From: Ahrensia sp.
GTDB lineage: Bacteria > Pseudomonadota > Alphaproteobacteria > Rhizobiales > Rhizobiaceae
Assembly (NCBI GenBank): GCA_002698425.1
Contig: NZXU01000101.1
Span: 186,001 to 250,000, forward strand
Length of the DNA: 64,000 nt
Reading direction: 5' to 3'
Shown here: in pieces, positions 20,823-31,327 of the stretch
Layout: every line of letters begins with the position of its first letter
How positions within the stretch are numbered: the first letter of the stretch is position 1
Program-made: the position numbers and the translations under genes
Notes under the pieces: model-generated
Told to the model about the DNA's origin: nothing
Database searches by the model: none
The model's input: only the letters and a program-made list of their open reading frames with translations

Positions 20823-21826
20823 CAGGCAGCCTTCGCTTCCTGCCCTGTGGGAGCCAGGGCGTCGGATAAGAGACGAATGACTTCGTCGGGTTGAGTGCTT
20901 GTCAGAATGCGGCGGCGAAGACCGTCGGCCTCGCGGACCGCGTGCCTGTCGAAATACCAGCCGAGATGTTTGCGTGCATGCCGAAGCCCGGCGTCTCGCC
21001 CATAATGGGTCAGCATGGCTTCATAATGGTCGGTGGCATAGCTGGCGGGATCGTCCGGCGCAGCGTCCCCACTCGCCTTGAAACCGGCTTCTCGCGCGAT
21101 CGTACCCGGCAACCAGGGCTGCCCATAGCTGGCGCGGCCCACCATCACCGCGTCCGCGCCGGAGGCGTCGAGCGCGGTCTTCGCATCGTCCAGCGTGGCG
21201 ATGTCGCCATTGACGACCAGCGGAATGGAAACGGCCTCGCGCACCTCGCGGATACGGGTCCAGTCGGCGCGGCCATTGTAGAGTTGCTCGCGGGTGCGCC
21301 CATGCACCGTCACCATCCGAATACCGGCATTCTCGGCGCGTTTCGCCAGTTCCGGCGCGTTGATCGAATTGGCATCCCAGCCGAGCCGCATCTTCAGCGT
21401 GACCGGGACGCCGACCGCATTCACCGTCGCCTCGATCAGTGTCATGGCATGGTCGAGATCGCGCATCAGCGCGGAACCGGAATAGCCGCCGGTGACCTTC
21501 TTGGCCGGGCAGCCCATATTGATGTCGATGATATCGGCGCCCTCGCCTTCCGCGATCCGCGCCGCTTCGCCCATCCATTTCGGCTCGCGACCGGCCAGTT
21601 GCGGCATGCGCACCGGCAGGCCGTCGGTGCTCGCCCGTGACCGGCTTTCGCGATGATCGCGGCATAACTCCTGGCTGGCGATCATCTCGGACACGACAAG
21701 GCCCGCGCCGTGCCGCCACGCCCGTTGCCGGAACGGAAGATCGCTCACACCGGACATCGGAGCAAGGAAGACGCGGTTACGCAGCTCGACAGATCCGATC
21801 TTCAGCGGTTTGGCGATGTCACTCAT
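20822..21826 (-). CDS. dusB: tRNA-dihydrouridine synthase DusB (NifR3)
   Basis: A 334-residue FMN enzyme with a TIM-barrel start [19 protein letters not shown], the catalytic cysteine in [30 protein letters not shown] and VNGDI. It reduces specific uridines in the tRNA D-loop to dihydrouridine. In Hyphomicrobiales this gene, historically called nifR3, leads the ntrBC operon, as here. The operon start therefore lies in the 164-bp gap to ispDF, which contains the dyad at 21864-21880. Confidence 0.95.
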   Translation of the reverse strand: MSDIAKPLKIGSVELRNRVFLAPMSGVSDLPFRQRAWRHGAGLVVSEMIASQELCRDHRESRSRASTDGLPVRMPQLAGREPKWMGEAARIAEGEGADIIDINMGCPAKKVTGGYSGSALMRDLDHAMTLIEATVNAVGVPVTLKMRLGWDANSINAPELAKRAENAGIRMVTVHGRTREQLYNGRADWTRIREVREAVSIPLVVNGDIATLDDAKTALDASGADAVMVGRASYGQPWLPGTIAREAGFKASGDAAPDDPASYATDHYEAMLTHYGRDAGLRHARKHLGWYFDRHAVREADGLRRRILTSTQPDEVIRLLSDALAPTGQEAKAA

Positions 21827-21863
21827 GCACTAGGCTGACTGTTTGTTGAGCATGGATGCTTTC

Positions 21864-21880
21864 TGCCTAATTAGTAGACA
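21864..21880. promoter_or_regulatory. Candidate operator dyad upstream of dusB-ntrBC
   Basis: TGCCTA (21864-21869), five bases, TAGACA (21875-21880): an imperfect 17-bp inverted repeat with one mismatch, 38 bp upstream of the dusB start codon. The same arrangement, perfect, lies upstream of glnB at 52813-52829. Its length (17 bp) and outer TGC match the general form of NtrC sites, but the inner bases differ from the enteric consensus. I infer a nitrogen-responsive operator, possibly for autoregulation of ntrBC; there is no direct proof of the binding protein. Confidence 0.45.
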
Positions 21881-21990
21881 CTCTGCATCGGTTGTGCAAT
21901 CGCTGCCGTGTGTTAAAGCAGGATCGAGATACGATTTTTTTTGGAAGAGGCCGTTCCGTACGGCAAGACCTGCACAAAGTATAGTCGAAT

Positions 21991-23202
21991 ATGCACCCTG
22001 AGCAACGCCACGGCATCGTGATCGTGGCCGCCGGTCGCGGCGAAAGGGCCGCCGGCCCGGGAAAAGGCCCGAAGCAATATCGCCTGCTTGGCGGCATTCC
22101 GCTGATCGCCCGGACGATCGATGCGTTTCGTGTCTGGAATCCGAATTGCCCGATCGTCATCGTGCGTCATGCCGATGACGAGGACCTTCTGAAGACTGCG
22201 ATTTCGGGCCGGGAGGAGAACGTTTCCGTGGTCACCGGCGGCGCGACGCGCCAGGCTTCCGTTCTGTGTGGCCTGGAGGCGCTTGCCGCATTGGACGACG
22301 CACCCCGTTTCGCGCTCATCCACGACGCGGCGCGGCCTTTTGTGCCGGTCGCGATGCTGGACGCGATTTCAGTGACGCTGGACCGGGACCCCGAGGGCGG
22401 CGTGTTGCCGGCGCTACCCGTTGCCGAGACGCTCAAATCGGCTGGCACGGACGGCCAGGTCGAAGCGACCGTGCCGCGTGCCGGTCTCTACCGGGCACAA
22501 ACGCCGCAGGCTTTCCCGCTCGATGGCATCCTCGATGTCCATCGCCGCGCTGCCGCCGAATGCGACATGGAATTTACCGACGATGCCGCCCTTTATGAAT
22601 GGGCCGGGCTTCCCGTTCGCCTCGTCGCGGGCGATAACCGCAACATCAAGCTCACTTGGCCGCAGGATTTCGAGGACGCCGAACGCATGCTGCAAACCGA
22701 CCGGGAACCCGCCTTGCCCGATGTGCGGGTCGGCCACGGCTACGACACGCACCAGCTGGTCGCCGGGGACAGCATCATCCTGTGCGGTGTCGAAATCCCG
22801 CATGACCGCAAGCTGTCCGGCCATTCCGATGCGGATGTCGGCTTCCATGCGCTGACCGACGCCTTGCTGGCGACCATCGGGGCGGGCGATATCGGCAGCC
22901 ATTTTCCGCCGAGCGACCCGCAATGGAAGGGCGCCGCTTCCCACCGCTTCCTGTCGCATGCCGCGGGACTTGTGCGCGATGCCGGCGGGCGCATCACCCA
23001 TTGCGACGTGACGCTGGTCTGCGAAGCGCCGAAGATCGGCCCGCATCGCGAGACCATGCGCCAGGCGATCGCCGAGACCGTCGGCATCGACGTGTCCCGC
23101 GTCTCGGTCAAGGCAACGACCAATGAACGAATAGGCTTTGTCGGCCGCGAGGAAGGCATCGTCGCGCTCGCAACCGCAACCGTAGTGATGGGAGGGCAGT
23201 AA
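21991..23202 (+). CDS. ispDF: Bifunctional IspDF (MEP isoprenoid pathway)
   Basis: A 403-residue fusion. The N-terminal half is IspD (CDP-methylerythritol synthesis) with VAAGRGERAAGPGKGPKQY and IHDAARPFV. The C-terminal half from about residue 245 is IspF (cyclic diphosphate synthesis) with VGHGYDTHQL, SGHSDADVGFHAL and KATTNERIGF, giving the metal-binding Asp and His residues. The two catalyse non-consecutive steps of the MEP pathway; the fusion is common in alphaproteobacteria. No clear Shine-Dalgarno precedes the ATG. It diverges from dusB and overlaps the next gene by one base. Confidence 0.95.
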   Translation: MHPEQRHGIVIVAAGRGERAAGPGKGPKQYRLLGGIPLIARTIDAFRVWNPNCPIVIVRHADDEDLLKTAISGREENVSVVTGGATRQASVLCGLEALAALDDAPRFALIHDAARPFVPVAMLDAISVTLDRDPEGGVLPALPVAETLKSAGTDGQVEATVPRAGLYRAQTPQAFPLDGILDVHRRAAAECDMEFTDDAALYEWAGLPVRLVAGDNRNIKLTWPQDFEDAERMLQTDREPALPDVRVGHGYDTHQLVAGDSIILCGVEIPHDRKLSGHSDADVGFHALTDALLATIGAGDIGSHFPPSDPQWKGAASHRFLSHAAGLVRDAGGRITHCDVTLVCEAPKIGPHRETMRQAIAETVGIDVSRVSVKATTNERIGFVGREEGIVALATATVVMGGQ

Positions 23203-23747
23203 TGCCGGACGACCAGTATATCGATCCGCTCCATGAGGCCGCCGAACGGGTCATCGAGATCTTCTCGGAACAGGAAGTCAGGATCGCGACGGTCGAGAGT
23301 TGCACCGGCGGCATGATTGCCGCGGCGCTGACCGACATCGCCGGATCGTCCAACGTGCTGGACCGGGGCTATGTCACCTATTCGAACACGGCCAAGGAAC
23401 AGATGGTCGGCGTTCCGGAGGAACTGATCGAGAAACACGGCGCGGTCTCGTCCGAAGTCGCGGCCGCCATGGCGGAAGGCGGGCTTGCACGCTCCGACGC
23501 AGATCTGACGATCGCGGTGACCGGCATTGCCGGGCCGGGCGGCGGCTCGGCCGACAAACCGGTCGGCCTGGTCTGGTTCGCCTGCGCCATGACCTGGGGG
23601 CCGACTCTCGTGCTCAGCAACCAGTTCGACGATAATGGCCGCGATTTCATCCGCTACCACACGGCGATGTTCGCGCTGCAGATCGTTCTGGAAATGCTCG
23701 AAAGCCGACCCGGAACGCAGTTCGACGAGCCGCACGGCAACGCCTGA
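23202..23747 (+). CDS. CinA C-terminal domain protein (nicotinamide-nucleotide amidohydrolase, PncC type)
   Basis: A 181-residue single-domain protein matching the C-terminal part of CinA: VESCTGGMIAAALTDIAGSS near residue 30 and AVTGIAGPGGGSADKPVGLVWFA near 105, both signatures of the PncC amidohydrolase. The enzyme deamidates NMN to nicotinate mononucleotide for NAD recycling. The N-terminal molybdopterin-binding-like domain of full CinA is absent, which is normal for the PncC group. It is translationally coupled to ispDF (TAATG), a conserved pair in this order. Confidence 0.88.
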   Translation: MPDDQYIDPLHEAAERVIEIFSEQEVRIATVESCTGGMIAAALTDIAGSSNVLDRGYVTYSNTAKEQMVGVPEELIEKHGAVSSEVAAAMAEGGLARSDADLTIAVTGIAGPGGGSADKPVGLVWFACAMTWGPTLVLSNQFDDNGRDFIRYHTAMFALQIVLEMLESRPGTQFDEPHGNA

Positions 23748-23755
23748 TCGTCAGC

Positions 23756-24223
23756 TCAGGCCGTCCGGGCGCTGTCCTGTCCGTAGATGACGTCCGCGCG
23801 CTTCTGGAAAGCCTGCGAGAACATGTGGAACGCCTTGTCGAACATGGCGCCCATTACCATGCCGAGCGCCCGGCTCTTGAATTCGTAGTCGATGAAGAAA
23901 ACGATATCGCAGCCGCCGTCGGCGCGCGGCTCGAAGGTCCAGCGGTTGTTCAGATAGCGGAACGGGCCTTCGAGATAGGATACGTCGATGACGTTTTCCT
24001 CCGGCTTTAGCAGCACACGCGAGGTGAAGGTCTCGCGGATCATCTTGTAGCCGACCGTCATGTCCGCGATCAGCATGGTCATGCCGTCGCGCTCGCGCCG
24101 TTCCTTGACGCGCAAGGCTTCGCACATCGGCAGGAATTCGGGATAGCGTTCGACATCGGCGACCAGATCAAACATCTGTCCGGCGCTGTGCGGAACGGGC
24201 GTCGTATCCTGGAACTTGGGCAT
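23756..24223 (-). CDS. RatA/COQ10 family START-domain protein
   Basis: A 155-residue member of the polyketide cyclase/START group. PHSAGQMFDLVADVERYPEFLP opens the domain, followed by a beta-sheet with FRYLNNRWTFEP and a long C-terminal helix ending in KRADVIYG. Annotated relatives carry two names: mitochondrial COQ10, which binds coenzyme Q, and RatA, a proposed ribosome anti-association toxin. In alphaproteobacteria a role in ubiquinone delivery is the more likely, but sequence alone does not settle it. It lies downstream of lipA on the same strand, with a 55-bp gap. Confidence 0.82.
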   Translation of the reverse strand: MPKFQDTTPVPHSAGQMFDLVADVERYPEFLPMCEALRVKERRERDGMTMLIADMTVGYKMIRETFTSRVLLKPEENVIDVSYLEGPFRYLNNRWTFEPRADGGCDIVFFIDYEFKSRALGMVMGAMFDKAFHMFSQAFQKRADVIYGQDSARTA

Positions 24224-24278
24224 GGCGGACAGCTAGGGATCGCGGGGGAAATTGGCAAGTGGGCGGCCGGCCAATGCG

Positions 24279-25247
24279 CTATTCGGCCGCTGCCAGCTTC
24301 TTGGCGCGGTTTTCCCGGAGGCGCGCGAAATCGTCGCCCGCATGGTGCGACGAGCGCGTCAGCGGGCTCGCGGAAACCATCAGGAAGCCTTTCGAATAGG
24401 CACTCGTCTCGTAGGACTTGAACTCCTCCGGCGGCACGAATCGGATGACCGCATGGTGCTTCTTGGTCGGCTGCAGATACTGGCCGATGGTCAGGAAATC
24501 GACATCCGCCGAGCGCAGATCGTCCATCAGTTGCAGCACCTCGTTACGCTCCTCGCCGAGGCCGACCATGATGCCGGACTTGGTGAAGACGGTCGGATCG
24601 ATCTCTTTCACCTGCTGCAGCAGCCGGATCGAATGGAAGTAGCGCGCGCCCGGACGAACGGTCAGATAGTTCGACGGGACGGTCTCCAGATTGTGGTTGA
24701 AGACGTCCGGCCTCGCGGCGACGACCTTCTCCAGAGCCTTTTCCTTGCGCAGGAAGTCCGGCGTCAGGATTTCGACGGTCGTGCCCGGCGCCTCTTCGCG
24801 GATGGCCTGGATCACCTCGACGAAATGCTGCGCGCCGCCATCGTCCAGATCGTCACGGTCGACGGAGGTGATGACGACATGGTTCAGCCCCATCATCTTC
24901 ACCGCGTCGGCGACGTTTTGCGGCTCCTTCATATCCAGCGGCGCGGGCTTGCCGGTCGCCACGTTGCAGAAGGCGCAGGCGCGCGTGCAGATCTCGCCCA
25001 TGATCATGAAGGTGGCGTGCTTCTTGTCCCAGCACTCGCCGATATTCGGGCAGCCTGCCTCCTCGCACACCGTGACGAGGTTATGCGATTTCACGATTTG
25101 GCGGGTTTCCGAATAGCCGCGCGAGGTCGGCGCCTTGACGCGGATCCATTCCGGCTTGCGCGCCTGAACCGGCTGATCGGGCCGATGGGCCTTTTCCGGA
25201 TGGCGAACCCGCTTTTCCGGGGTCGTCGTGTCGAGCACCGTAACCAT
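24279..25247 (-). CDS. lipA: Lipoyl synthase LipA
   Basis: A 322-residue radical SAM enzyme with both iron-sulfur motifs: the auxiliary cluster cysteines Cys61, Cys66 and Cys72 ([12 protein letters not shown]) and the SAM cluster Cys87, Cys91 and Cys94 (CTRACAFC). The C-terminal RSSHHAG supplies the serine ligand of the auxiliary cluster. It inserts sulfur into octanoyl groups on lipoyl domains, the cofactor required by the adjacent PdhB, PdhC and the 2-oxoacid dehydrogenases. It is the last metabolic gene of the minus-strand pdh cluster. Confidence 0.97.
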   Translation of the reverse strand: MVTVLDTTTPEKRVRHPEKAHRPDQPVQARKPEWIRVKAPTSRGYSETRQIVKSHNLVTVCEEAGCPNIGECWDKKHATFMIMGEICTRACAFCNVATGKPAPLDMKEPQNVADAVKMMGLNHVVITSVDRDDLDDGGAQHFVEVIQAIREEAPGTTVEILTPDFLRKEKALEKVVAARPDVFNHNLETVPSNYLTVRPGARYFHSIRLLQQVKEIDPTVFTKSGIMVGLGEERNEVLQLMDDLRSADVDFLTIGQYLQPTKKHHAVIRFVPPEEFKSYETSAYSKGFLMVSASPLTRSSHHAGDDFARLRENRAKKLAAAE

Positions 25248-25359
25248 GCGTTCCTCGGTCCCTTGCGCCGCCTTCGCGGCTTTTTTCTTAGTCTGTCATC
25301 TAGATAGCAACCGGCGGAAGGAAATACGACCATCCGCCGGACATGGCTGCCTTGCACCC

Positions 25360-25605
25360 TTATCTACGCAGAAGCCGCGCCAGGTAGATCAGCAGGCACG
25401 CGCCGACGAAGCCGGTAACCAGATAGGCGATCCATCCGGACCCGAAAAAGCCGAAGGCCCGCAGGATCGCGTTGAAGACGATCGAGCCGACGATGCCGAG
25501 CACGATATTCATCAACAGGCCCGTACCGCTTTTCATGACTTTCTGGGCAAGCCACCCGGCGAGTCCGCCGATAATGATGGCTCCCAGCCAACCTACTCCG
25601 TTCAT
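25360..25605 (-). CDS. GlsB/YeaQ/YmgE family small membrane protein
   Basis: An 81-residue protein with three hydrophobic helices and conserved glycine patterns (GAIIIGGLAGWLAQKVMKSG, then NIVLGIVGSIVFN). The family is called transglycosylase-associated, but its function is not known; members are often stress induced. Its position 39 bp after lpdA on the same strand is frequent in Hyphomicrobiales and suggests co-transcription with the pdh genes, although no functional link has been shown. Confidence 0.85.
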   Translation of the reverse strand: MNGVGWLGAIIIGGLAGWLAQKVMKSGTGLLMNIVLGIVGSIVFNAILRAFGFFGSGWIAYLVTGFVGACLLIYLARLLRR

Positions 25606-25644
25606 CGTCCTGTCTCCCTCTATTCGGGTTTCCGGCTATGCCCG

Positions 25645-27090
25645 TCAGGCGTTCAGCACACGCCCATAAGCATCCAGCACGCTTTCCTTCATCATCTCCG
25701 AAAGCGTCGGATGCGGGAAGATCGTGTGCATCAGCTCTTCCTCGGTCGTTTCCAGGTTCATTGCCACGACGAACCCTTGGATCAGTTCGGTCACTTCCGC
25801 GCCGACCATGTGGGCGCCGAGCAGCTGCCCGGTCTTCTTGTCGAAGATCGTCTTGATCAGGCCCTGATCCTCGCCGAGCGCGATCGCCTTGCCGTTGGCG
25901 GCGAAGGGAAAGCGGCCGACGCGAATGTCGTGGCCGGCTTCCTTGGCCTTGGCTTCGGTCAGGCCGACGGAAGCGACCTGAGGATGGCAATAGGTGCAGC
26001 CCGGGATCATCGAGCGGTCCATCGGATGGACACCCGGCACGCCGGCGATCTTCTCGACGCAGATCACGCCCTCATGCTCGGCCTTGTGGGCCAGCATCGG
26101 CGGACCGGCGACATCGCCGATAGCGTAGATGCCCTCGACATTGGTCTTGCCGTAACCGTCGATCACGACGCAGCCTCGGTCGGTCTTCACGCCGAGCGCT
26201 TCCAGGCCGATATTCTCTATATTGCCTTGTACGCCGACTGCGGAGATCAGCCGGTCGGCCTCGATCGCCTGCGTCTTGCCGTCCTTCGTCTCGACATGGG
26301 CGACGACCGAATTGGCCTTCTTGTCGACCTTGGTGACCTTGGCTTCGGTGATGATCTTCAGCCCGTGCTTTTCGAGCTGCTTGCGGGCGAGCTTGGAGAT
26401 CTCGGCGTCCTCGACCGGCATGATTTGCGGCAGCAGCTCGACGACGGTGACGTCGACGCCCATGGAATTGTAGAAGCTTGCGAACTCGATGCCGATCGCG
26501 CCGGAGCCCATGACGACGAGCTTCTTGGGCATTTCCTGCGGCACCATGGCCTCGAAATAGGTCCAGATCAGCTTGCCGTCCGGCTCGATGCCGGGAAGTG
26601 CGCGCGGCCGCGCGCCTGTCGCGACGATGATATGTTTGGCGGTATAGTCGCCCTCGCCCAGGATATTCTTGGGCGCGGGATGCTGCGGTTCCATCGGCTT
26701 TTTCGACGGCTTGCCGACGGTGATCTTGCCCTTGCCGGCGAGCTTCGCCTCGCCCCAGATGACGTCGATCTTGTTCTTCTTCATCAGCATGCCGACGCCG
26801 CCGTTCAGCCGTGCCGAGACACCGCGCGAGCGTTCGACCACCGCCTTGGTGTCGGCGCTGACCGTGCCCTCGAGTTTCAGGCCGTAATTCTTGGCGTGGC
26901 TGGCGAAGTCCATGACCTCGGCGGAACGCAGCAGCGCCTTGGTCGGGATGCAGCCCCAGTTCAGGCAGATGCCGCCGAGATGTTCGCGCTCGACGATCGC
27001 CGTCTTGAGCCCGAGCTGCGCGGACCGGATCGCGGCGACATAGCCGCCGGGACCCGATCCGATGATGATGACGTCATAAGCGTTCGACAT
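25645..27090 (-). CDS. lpdA: Dihydrolipoyl dehydrogenase (E3) LpdA
   Basis: A 481-residue flavoprotein disulfide reductase. FAD-binding GSGPGGYVAA lies at residues 11-20, the redox disulfide is Cys42/Cys47 in GGICLNWGCIPTKAL, an NAD-binding GSGAIGIEFASFY sits near 190, and the dimer-interface histidine-glutamate pair lies in HPTLSEMMKE. It reoxidises dihydrolipoyl groups on PdhB and PdhC. It belongs to the pdhA-pdhB-pdhC cluster on the same strand, separated from pdhC by the SGNH hydrolase and the DUF465 gene. Confidence 0.96.
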   Translation of the reverse strand: MSNAYDVIIIGSGPGGYVAAIRSAQLGLKTAIVEREHLGGICLNWGCIPTKALLRSAEVMDFASHAKNYGLKLEGTVSADTKAVVERSRGVSARLNGGVGMLMKKNKIDVIWGEAKLAGKGKITVGKPSKKPMEPQHPAPKNILGEGDYTAKHIIVATGARPRALPGIEPDGKLIWTYFEAMVPQEMPKKLVVMGSGAIGIEFASFYNSMGVDVTVVELLPQIMPVEDAEISKLARKQLEKHGLKIITEAKVTKVDKKANSVVAHVETKDGKTQAIEADRLISAVGVQGNIENIGLEALGVKTDRGCVVIDGYGKTNVEGIYAIGDVAGPPMLAHKAEHEGVICVEKIAGVPGVHPMDRSMIPGCTYCHPQVASVGLTEAKAKEAGHDIRVGRFPFAANGKAIALGEDQGLIKTIFDKKTGQLLGAHMVGAEVTELIQGFVVAMNLETTEEELMHTIFPHPTLSEMMKESVLDAYGRVLNA

Positions 27091-27170
27091 GGGCGCTCCA
27101 CTCCTCTTGTTTGGACCGGTTGCCTATGCGGCTTCGACCGGTTTCGGGAGTGGAGCCGTTGTCGCCGCCC

Positions 27171-27434
27171 TTATGCGGGGTCTTCTGCGACGGGTTCCGG
27201 CTTGACCAGCATCCCGTAGATTTCGTCTTTGAGAGCCAGACGCTGCTTCCGCATTTCTTCCATGCGGAAATCGTCGCAGGGCTCCACATCGGTCTCGGCA
27301 CGGTGAATGGCCCGGTTGACCTCGTGATACTCGTTCGTGATCCGGTGAAAATGACCATCCGTTTCACGCAAATGGTGAATTTCGGCGACCAGTTCCGGGA
27401 ATTCTTCGGCCAGTTCGTGGGGGACGTGGGACAT
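27171..27434 (-). CDS. DUF465 (YdcH-like) protein
   Basis: An 87-residue helical, charged protein of the DUF465 group: PHELAEEFPELVAEIHHLR at the start, then HRITNEYHEVNRAIHRAE, then EEMRKQRLALKDEIYGML, all with heptad spacing that predicts a short coiled-coil hairpin. The C-terminal tail is acidic and proline-containing. Function is unknown in all members that I know of. It sits between lpdA and the SGNH hydrolase on the same strand. Confidence 0.8.
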   Translation of the reverse strand: MSHVPHELAEEFPELVAEIHHLRETDGHFHRITNEYHEVNRAIHRAETDVEPCDDFRMEEMRKQRLALKDEIYGMLVKPEPVAEDPA

Positions 27435-27509
27435 GGGATACCTCCTGGTTTCTTCGTCGTGTATCCAACCCTACGTCCTGTGACTAGTCCCTCCTTGATC
27501 CTTATCAAC

Positions 27510-28148
27510 TCAAAGCCCGAGCATCAGCGAAACGACCGGGGCCAGCGCCTTGCCGACGGCTTTCGTGTTCGCCGCGTCAAGGTGAATTCCGTCCAGCGGC
27601 GAGGTTTTCGCAACCGTCGACGCATCGAAGAAACCGCATTCCATTTCGTCGGCGAGATCGGCGTAGAGCGATCCCAGCATGTGCGATTCCTCGATGCTGC
27701 GCCCGAACATGGCGGCGAAGTCGGGGTTGGCTGCCTCGCAGAAGGGCGGCGGCGCGACGATCAGGACGCCAGGCCCGTCCACGTCCAGCGACCAGTCATG
27801 ATGGCGCACAAGGCTGACGAGCTTCTTGATGCCGTTCTTCGCCGAGATCGCCTGGCCATGCACCGCCGGCTTGAGGTCGTTCGTCCCCAGCATCAGGATG
27901 ACCAGATCGAGCGGCTTGTGTGTCTCCAGCAGCGTCGGCAGAACCCGCGCGCCGTTGCGGTCGCAATCGGCCAGATCATCGTCATAAGCGGTCGTGCGTC
28001 CGTTCAAGCCCTCGGCAATCACCTCGACACGTCCGCCAAGCGCCTCGGCGAGTACGACCGGCCAGCGGTTGTCGCGCGCATGGCGCGACAGCGTAGCCGG
28101 GTCGTAGCCCCAGGTCAGGGAATCGCCGAAGGCAAGGACGGTTTTCAT
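27510..28148 (-). CDS. SGNH/GDSL hydrolase
   Basis: A 212-residue esterase-type protein with all four SGNH blocks: GDS with nucleophile Ser10 (FGDSLTWGYDP), the glycine of GLNGRTT, the asparagine of LGTNDLK, and the C-terminal Asp/His pair DGIHLD. No signal peptide is visible, so it is probably cytoplasmic. The substrate is unknown; relatives hydrolyse arylesters, acetylated sugars or lysophospholipids. It starts 12 bp after the pdhC stop, so it is almost certainly in the pdh transcript, an arrangement shared by other Hyphomicrobiales. Confidence 0.86.
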   Translation of the reverse strand: MKTVLAFGDSLTWGYDPATLSRHARDNRWPVVLAEALGGRVEVIAEGLNGRTTAYDDDLADCDRNGARVLPTLLETHKPLDLVILMLGTNDLKPAVHGQAISAKNGIKKLVSLVRHHDWSLDVDGPGVLIVAPPPFCEAANPDFAAMFGRSIEESHMLGSLYADLADEMECGFFDASTVAKTSPLDGIHLDAANTKAVGKALAPVVSLMLGL

Positions 28149-28160
28149 GACCGGACCGGC

Positions 28161-29534
28161 CTAGACCAGCATCGACATCGGGTTCTCGATATAGCCCTTG
28201 AAGGCCGCGAGCAGTTCCGCGCCGAGCGCGCCATCGACGCAGCGATGGTCGGTCGATAGCGTCACCGTCATCACTTGCGCGATGGCGAGCGCACCGTCCT
28301 TGACCACCGGACGCTGTTCGCCCGCTCCGACCGCGAGGATCGTCGCATGCGGAGGGTTGATCACGGCGGAGAAGGTCTTGACGCCCATCATGCCCATGTT
28401 CGAGACTGCCGTGGTGCCGCCCTGATACTCCTGCGGCTGCAACTTGCGGTCCTTGGCGCGCTTGCCGAGATCCTTCATCTCGTTGGAGATGACCGAAAGC
28501 GGCTTCATCTCGGCCTGGCGCACGATCGGCGTGATCAGCCCGCCCGGGATCGACACGGCGACGCCGACATCGGCATGCTTGTGTTTGACCATTGCCTCGT
28601 CGGTCCAGGAGACATTCGCGTCCGGCACATCACGGAGCGCAAGCGCCAGCGCCTTGATCACCATGTCGTTGACCGACAGCTTGTAGGACGGCTTGTCGTC
28701 CTTGACCGGCGCGGATTTGTTCAGTTCGCCGCGCAGTTTCAGGAGCGCATCCAGTTCGCAGTCGATCGAGACATAGAAATGCGGGATCGTCTGCTTGGCT
28801 TCCATGAGCCGCTTGGCGATCGTCTTGCGCATGCCGTCATGCTTGACCAGCTCATAGGAGCCTTCCTCGAACAGCTTGAGCACAGCGTCGGTCGACGGAC
28901 CGGTGGCCATGGCGGCCTGCGGCGCCGGCGTGACCGGAGACTTGTCAGCGGATGGCGCAGCCTTCGCGCCGCCGGCGACGGCCTTTTCTACGTCCCGCTT
29001 GACGATGCGGCCATGCGGCCCGCTGCCGGAAATGGCCGTGATGTCGACGCCTTCGGCCTTGGCGATCCGCCGCGCCAGCGGCGACGCGAACACCTTTTCG
29101 CCGTCCTTTGTGGGAACAGGACCGGCCTTGACGTCGTCGGGAATGCTCGGCGTCAGGGCCGCCTTGGCCGGGCCGGGTGCGGGCGCAGTCTTGGGCTCTT
29201 CCTTCGCAGCCGCGGCCTCGGCTTTCGGCTCGTCCTTGGCGGGCGCGGGTGATGCGCCGCCACCGGAGGCCGCCGCTTCGCTCACATCCTCGCCTTCTCC
29301 GGCCAGGACCGCAATCACGGCATTGACCTTGACGCCTTCGGTGCCTTCGGGAACGAGGATCTTCGCGACCGTTCCCTCATCGACGGCCTCGACTTCCATC
29401 GTCGCCTTGTCAGTCTCGATCTCGGCGATCACGTCACCGGAGGAAACGGTATCGCCTTCCTTGACGAGCCATTTTGCGAGATTGCCCTCCTCCATCGTCG
29501 GAGAGAGCGCGGGCATTGTGATGTTGATAGGCAT
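28161..29534 (-). CDS. pdhC: Pyruvate dehydrogenase E2, dihydrolipoamide acetyltransferase
   Basis: A 457-residue E2. One N-terminal lipoyl domain (1-80) carries modified Lys43 in EIETDKATM. An Ala/Pro/Lys-rich linker follows, then the peripheral-subunit-binding domain ([16 protein letters not shown] near 150) and the catalytic acyltransferase core ending with the active-site [14 protein letters not shown]. It transfers acetyl from lipoate to CoA and forms the core of the complex. It lies 14 bp after pdhB. The single lipoyl domain is complemented by the extra one on PdhB. Confidence 0.96.
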   Translation of the reverse strand: MPINITMPALSPTMEEGNLAKWLVKEGDTVSSGDVIAEIETDKATMEVEAVDEGTVAKILVPEGTEGVKVNAVIAVLAGEGEDVSEAAASGGGASPAPAKDEPKAEAAAAKEEPKTAPAPGPAKAALTPSIPDDVKAGPVPTKDGEKVFASPLARRIAKAEGVDITAISGSGPHGRIVKRDVEKAVAGGAKAAPSADKSPVTPAPQAAMATGPSTDAVLKLFEEGSYELVKHDGMRKTIAKRLMEAKQTIPHFYVSIDCELDALLKLRGELNKSAPVKDDKPSYKLSVNDMVIKALALALRDVPDANVSWTDEAMVKHKHADVGVAVSIPGGLITPIVRQAEMKPLSVISNEMKDLGKRAKDRKLQPQEYQGGTTAVSNMGMMGVKTFSAVINPPHATILAVGAGEQRPVVKDGALAIAQVMTVTLSTDHRCVDGALGAELLAAFKGYIENPMSMLV

Positions 29535-29548
29535 GGTTCCTCTCTCCC

Positions 29549-31006
<1,458 letters not shown>

Positions 31007-31035
31007 GGTTTCCTCACCTGTATCTTTTTCAGGTC

Positions 31036-31314
31036 CTACCGGACCCGGAGTTTATTCCAAAAAAGCAACGCCATCAGGCCGATTGCCGCAATGACGAACG
31101 CGACGCGAAGCGCGCGCAACCAAAATGGATCCTTGCCGAACCGGATCTCGCGCTCCAGCGCCGCACGGCGACGCTCGGAACCGCTGTCCAGATATTGCAC
31201 GACCCGTTTGCCGACGCCGATATAGGTGCTGACCACGTACCAGAAGAACCAGCCGAACAGGGCGATGACGCCCGCCGCCAGCAGGTACAACTTGATGTCG
31301 GGCCAAGCCTGCAT
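31036..31314 (-). CDS. Small two-helix membrane protein inside the pdh operon
   Basis: A 92-residue protein that I cannot assign to a family. Residues 8-32 form one hydrophobic helix ([20 protein letters not shown]). A charged central section is rich in Arg and Glu ([17 protein letters not shown]), and residues 68-86 form a second helix with a short basic end. The layout predicts a hairpin in the inner membrane with about 35 cytoplasmic or periplasmic residues between. It is tightly packed between pdhA (13-bp gap) and pdhB (30-bp gap), so it must be co-transcribed with them. Confidence 0.75.
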   Translation of the reverse strand: MQAWPDIKLYLLAAGVIALFGWFFWYVVSTYIGVGKRVVQYLDSGSERRRAALEREIRFGKDPFWLRALRVAFVIAAIGLMALLFWNKLRVR

Positions 31315-31327
31315 CGACGCGCGCCGG

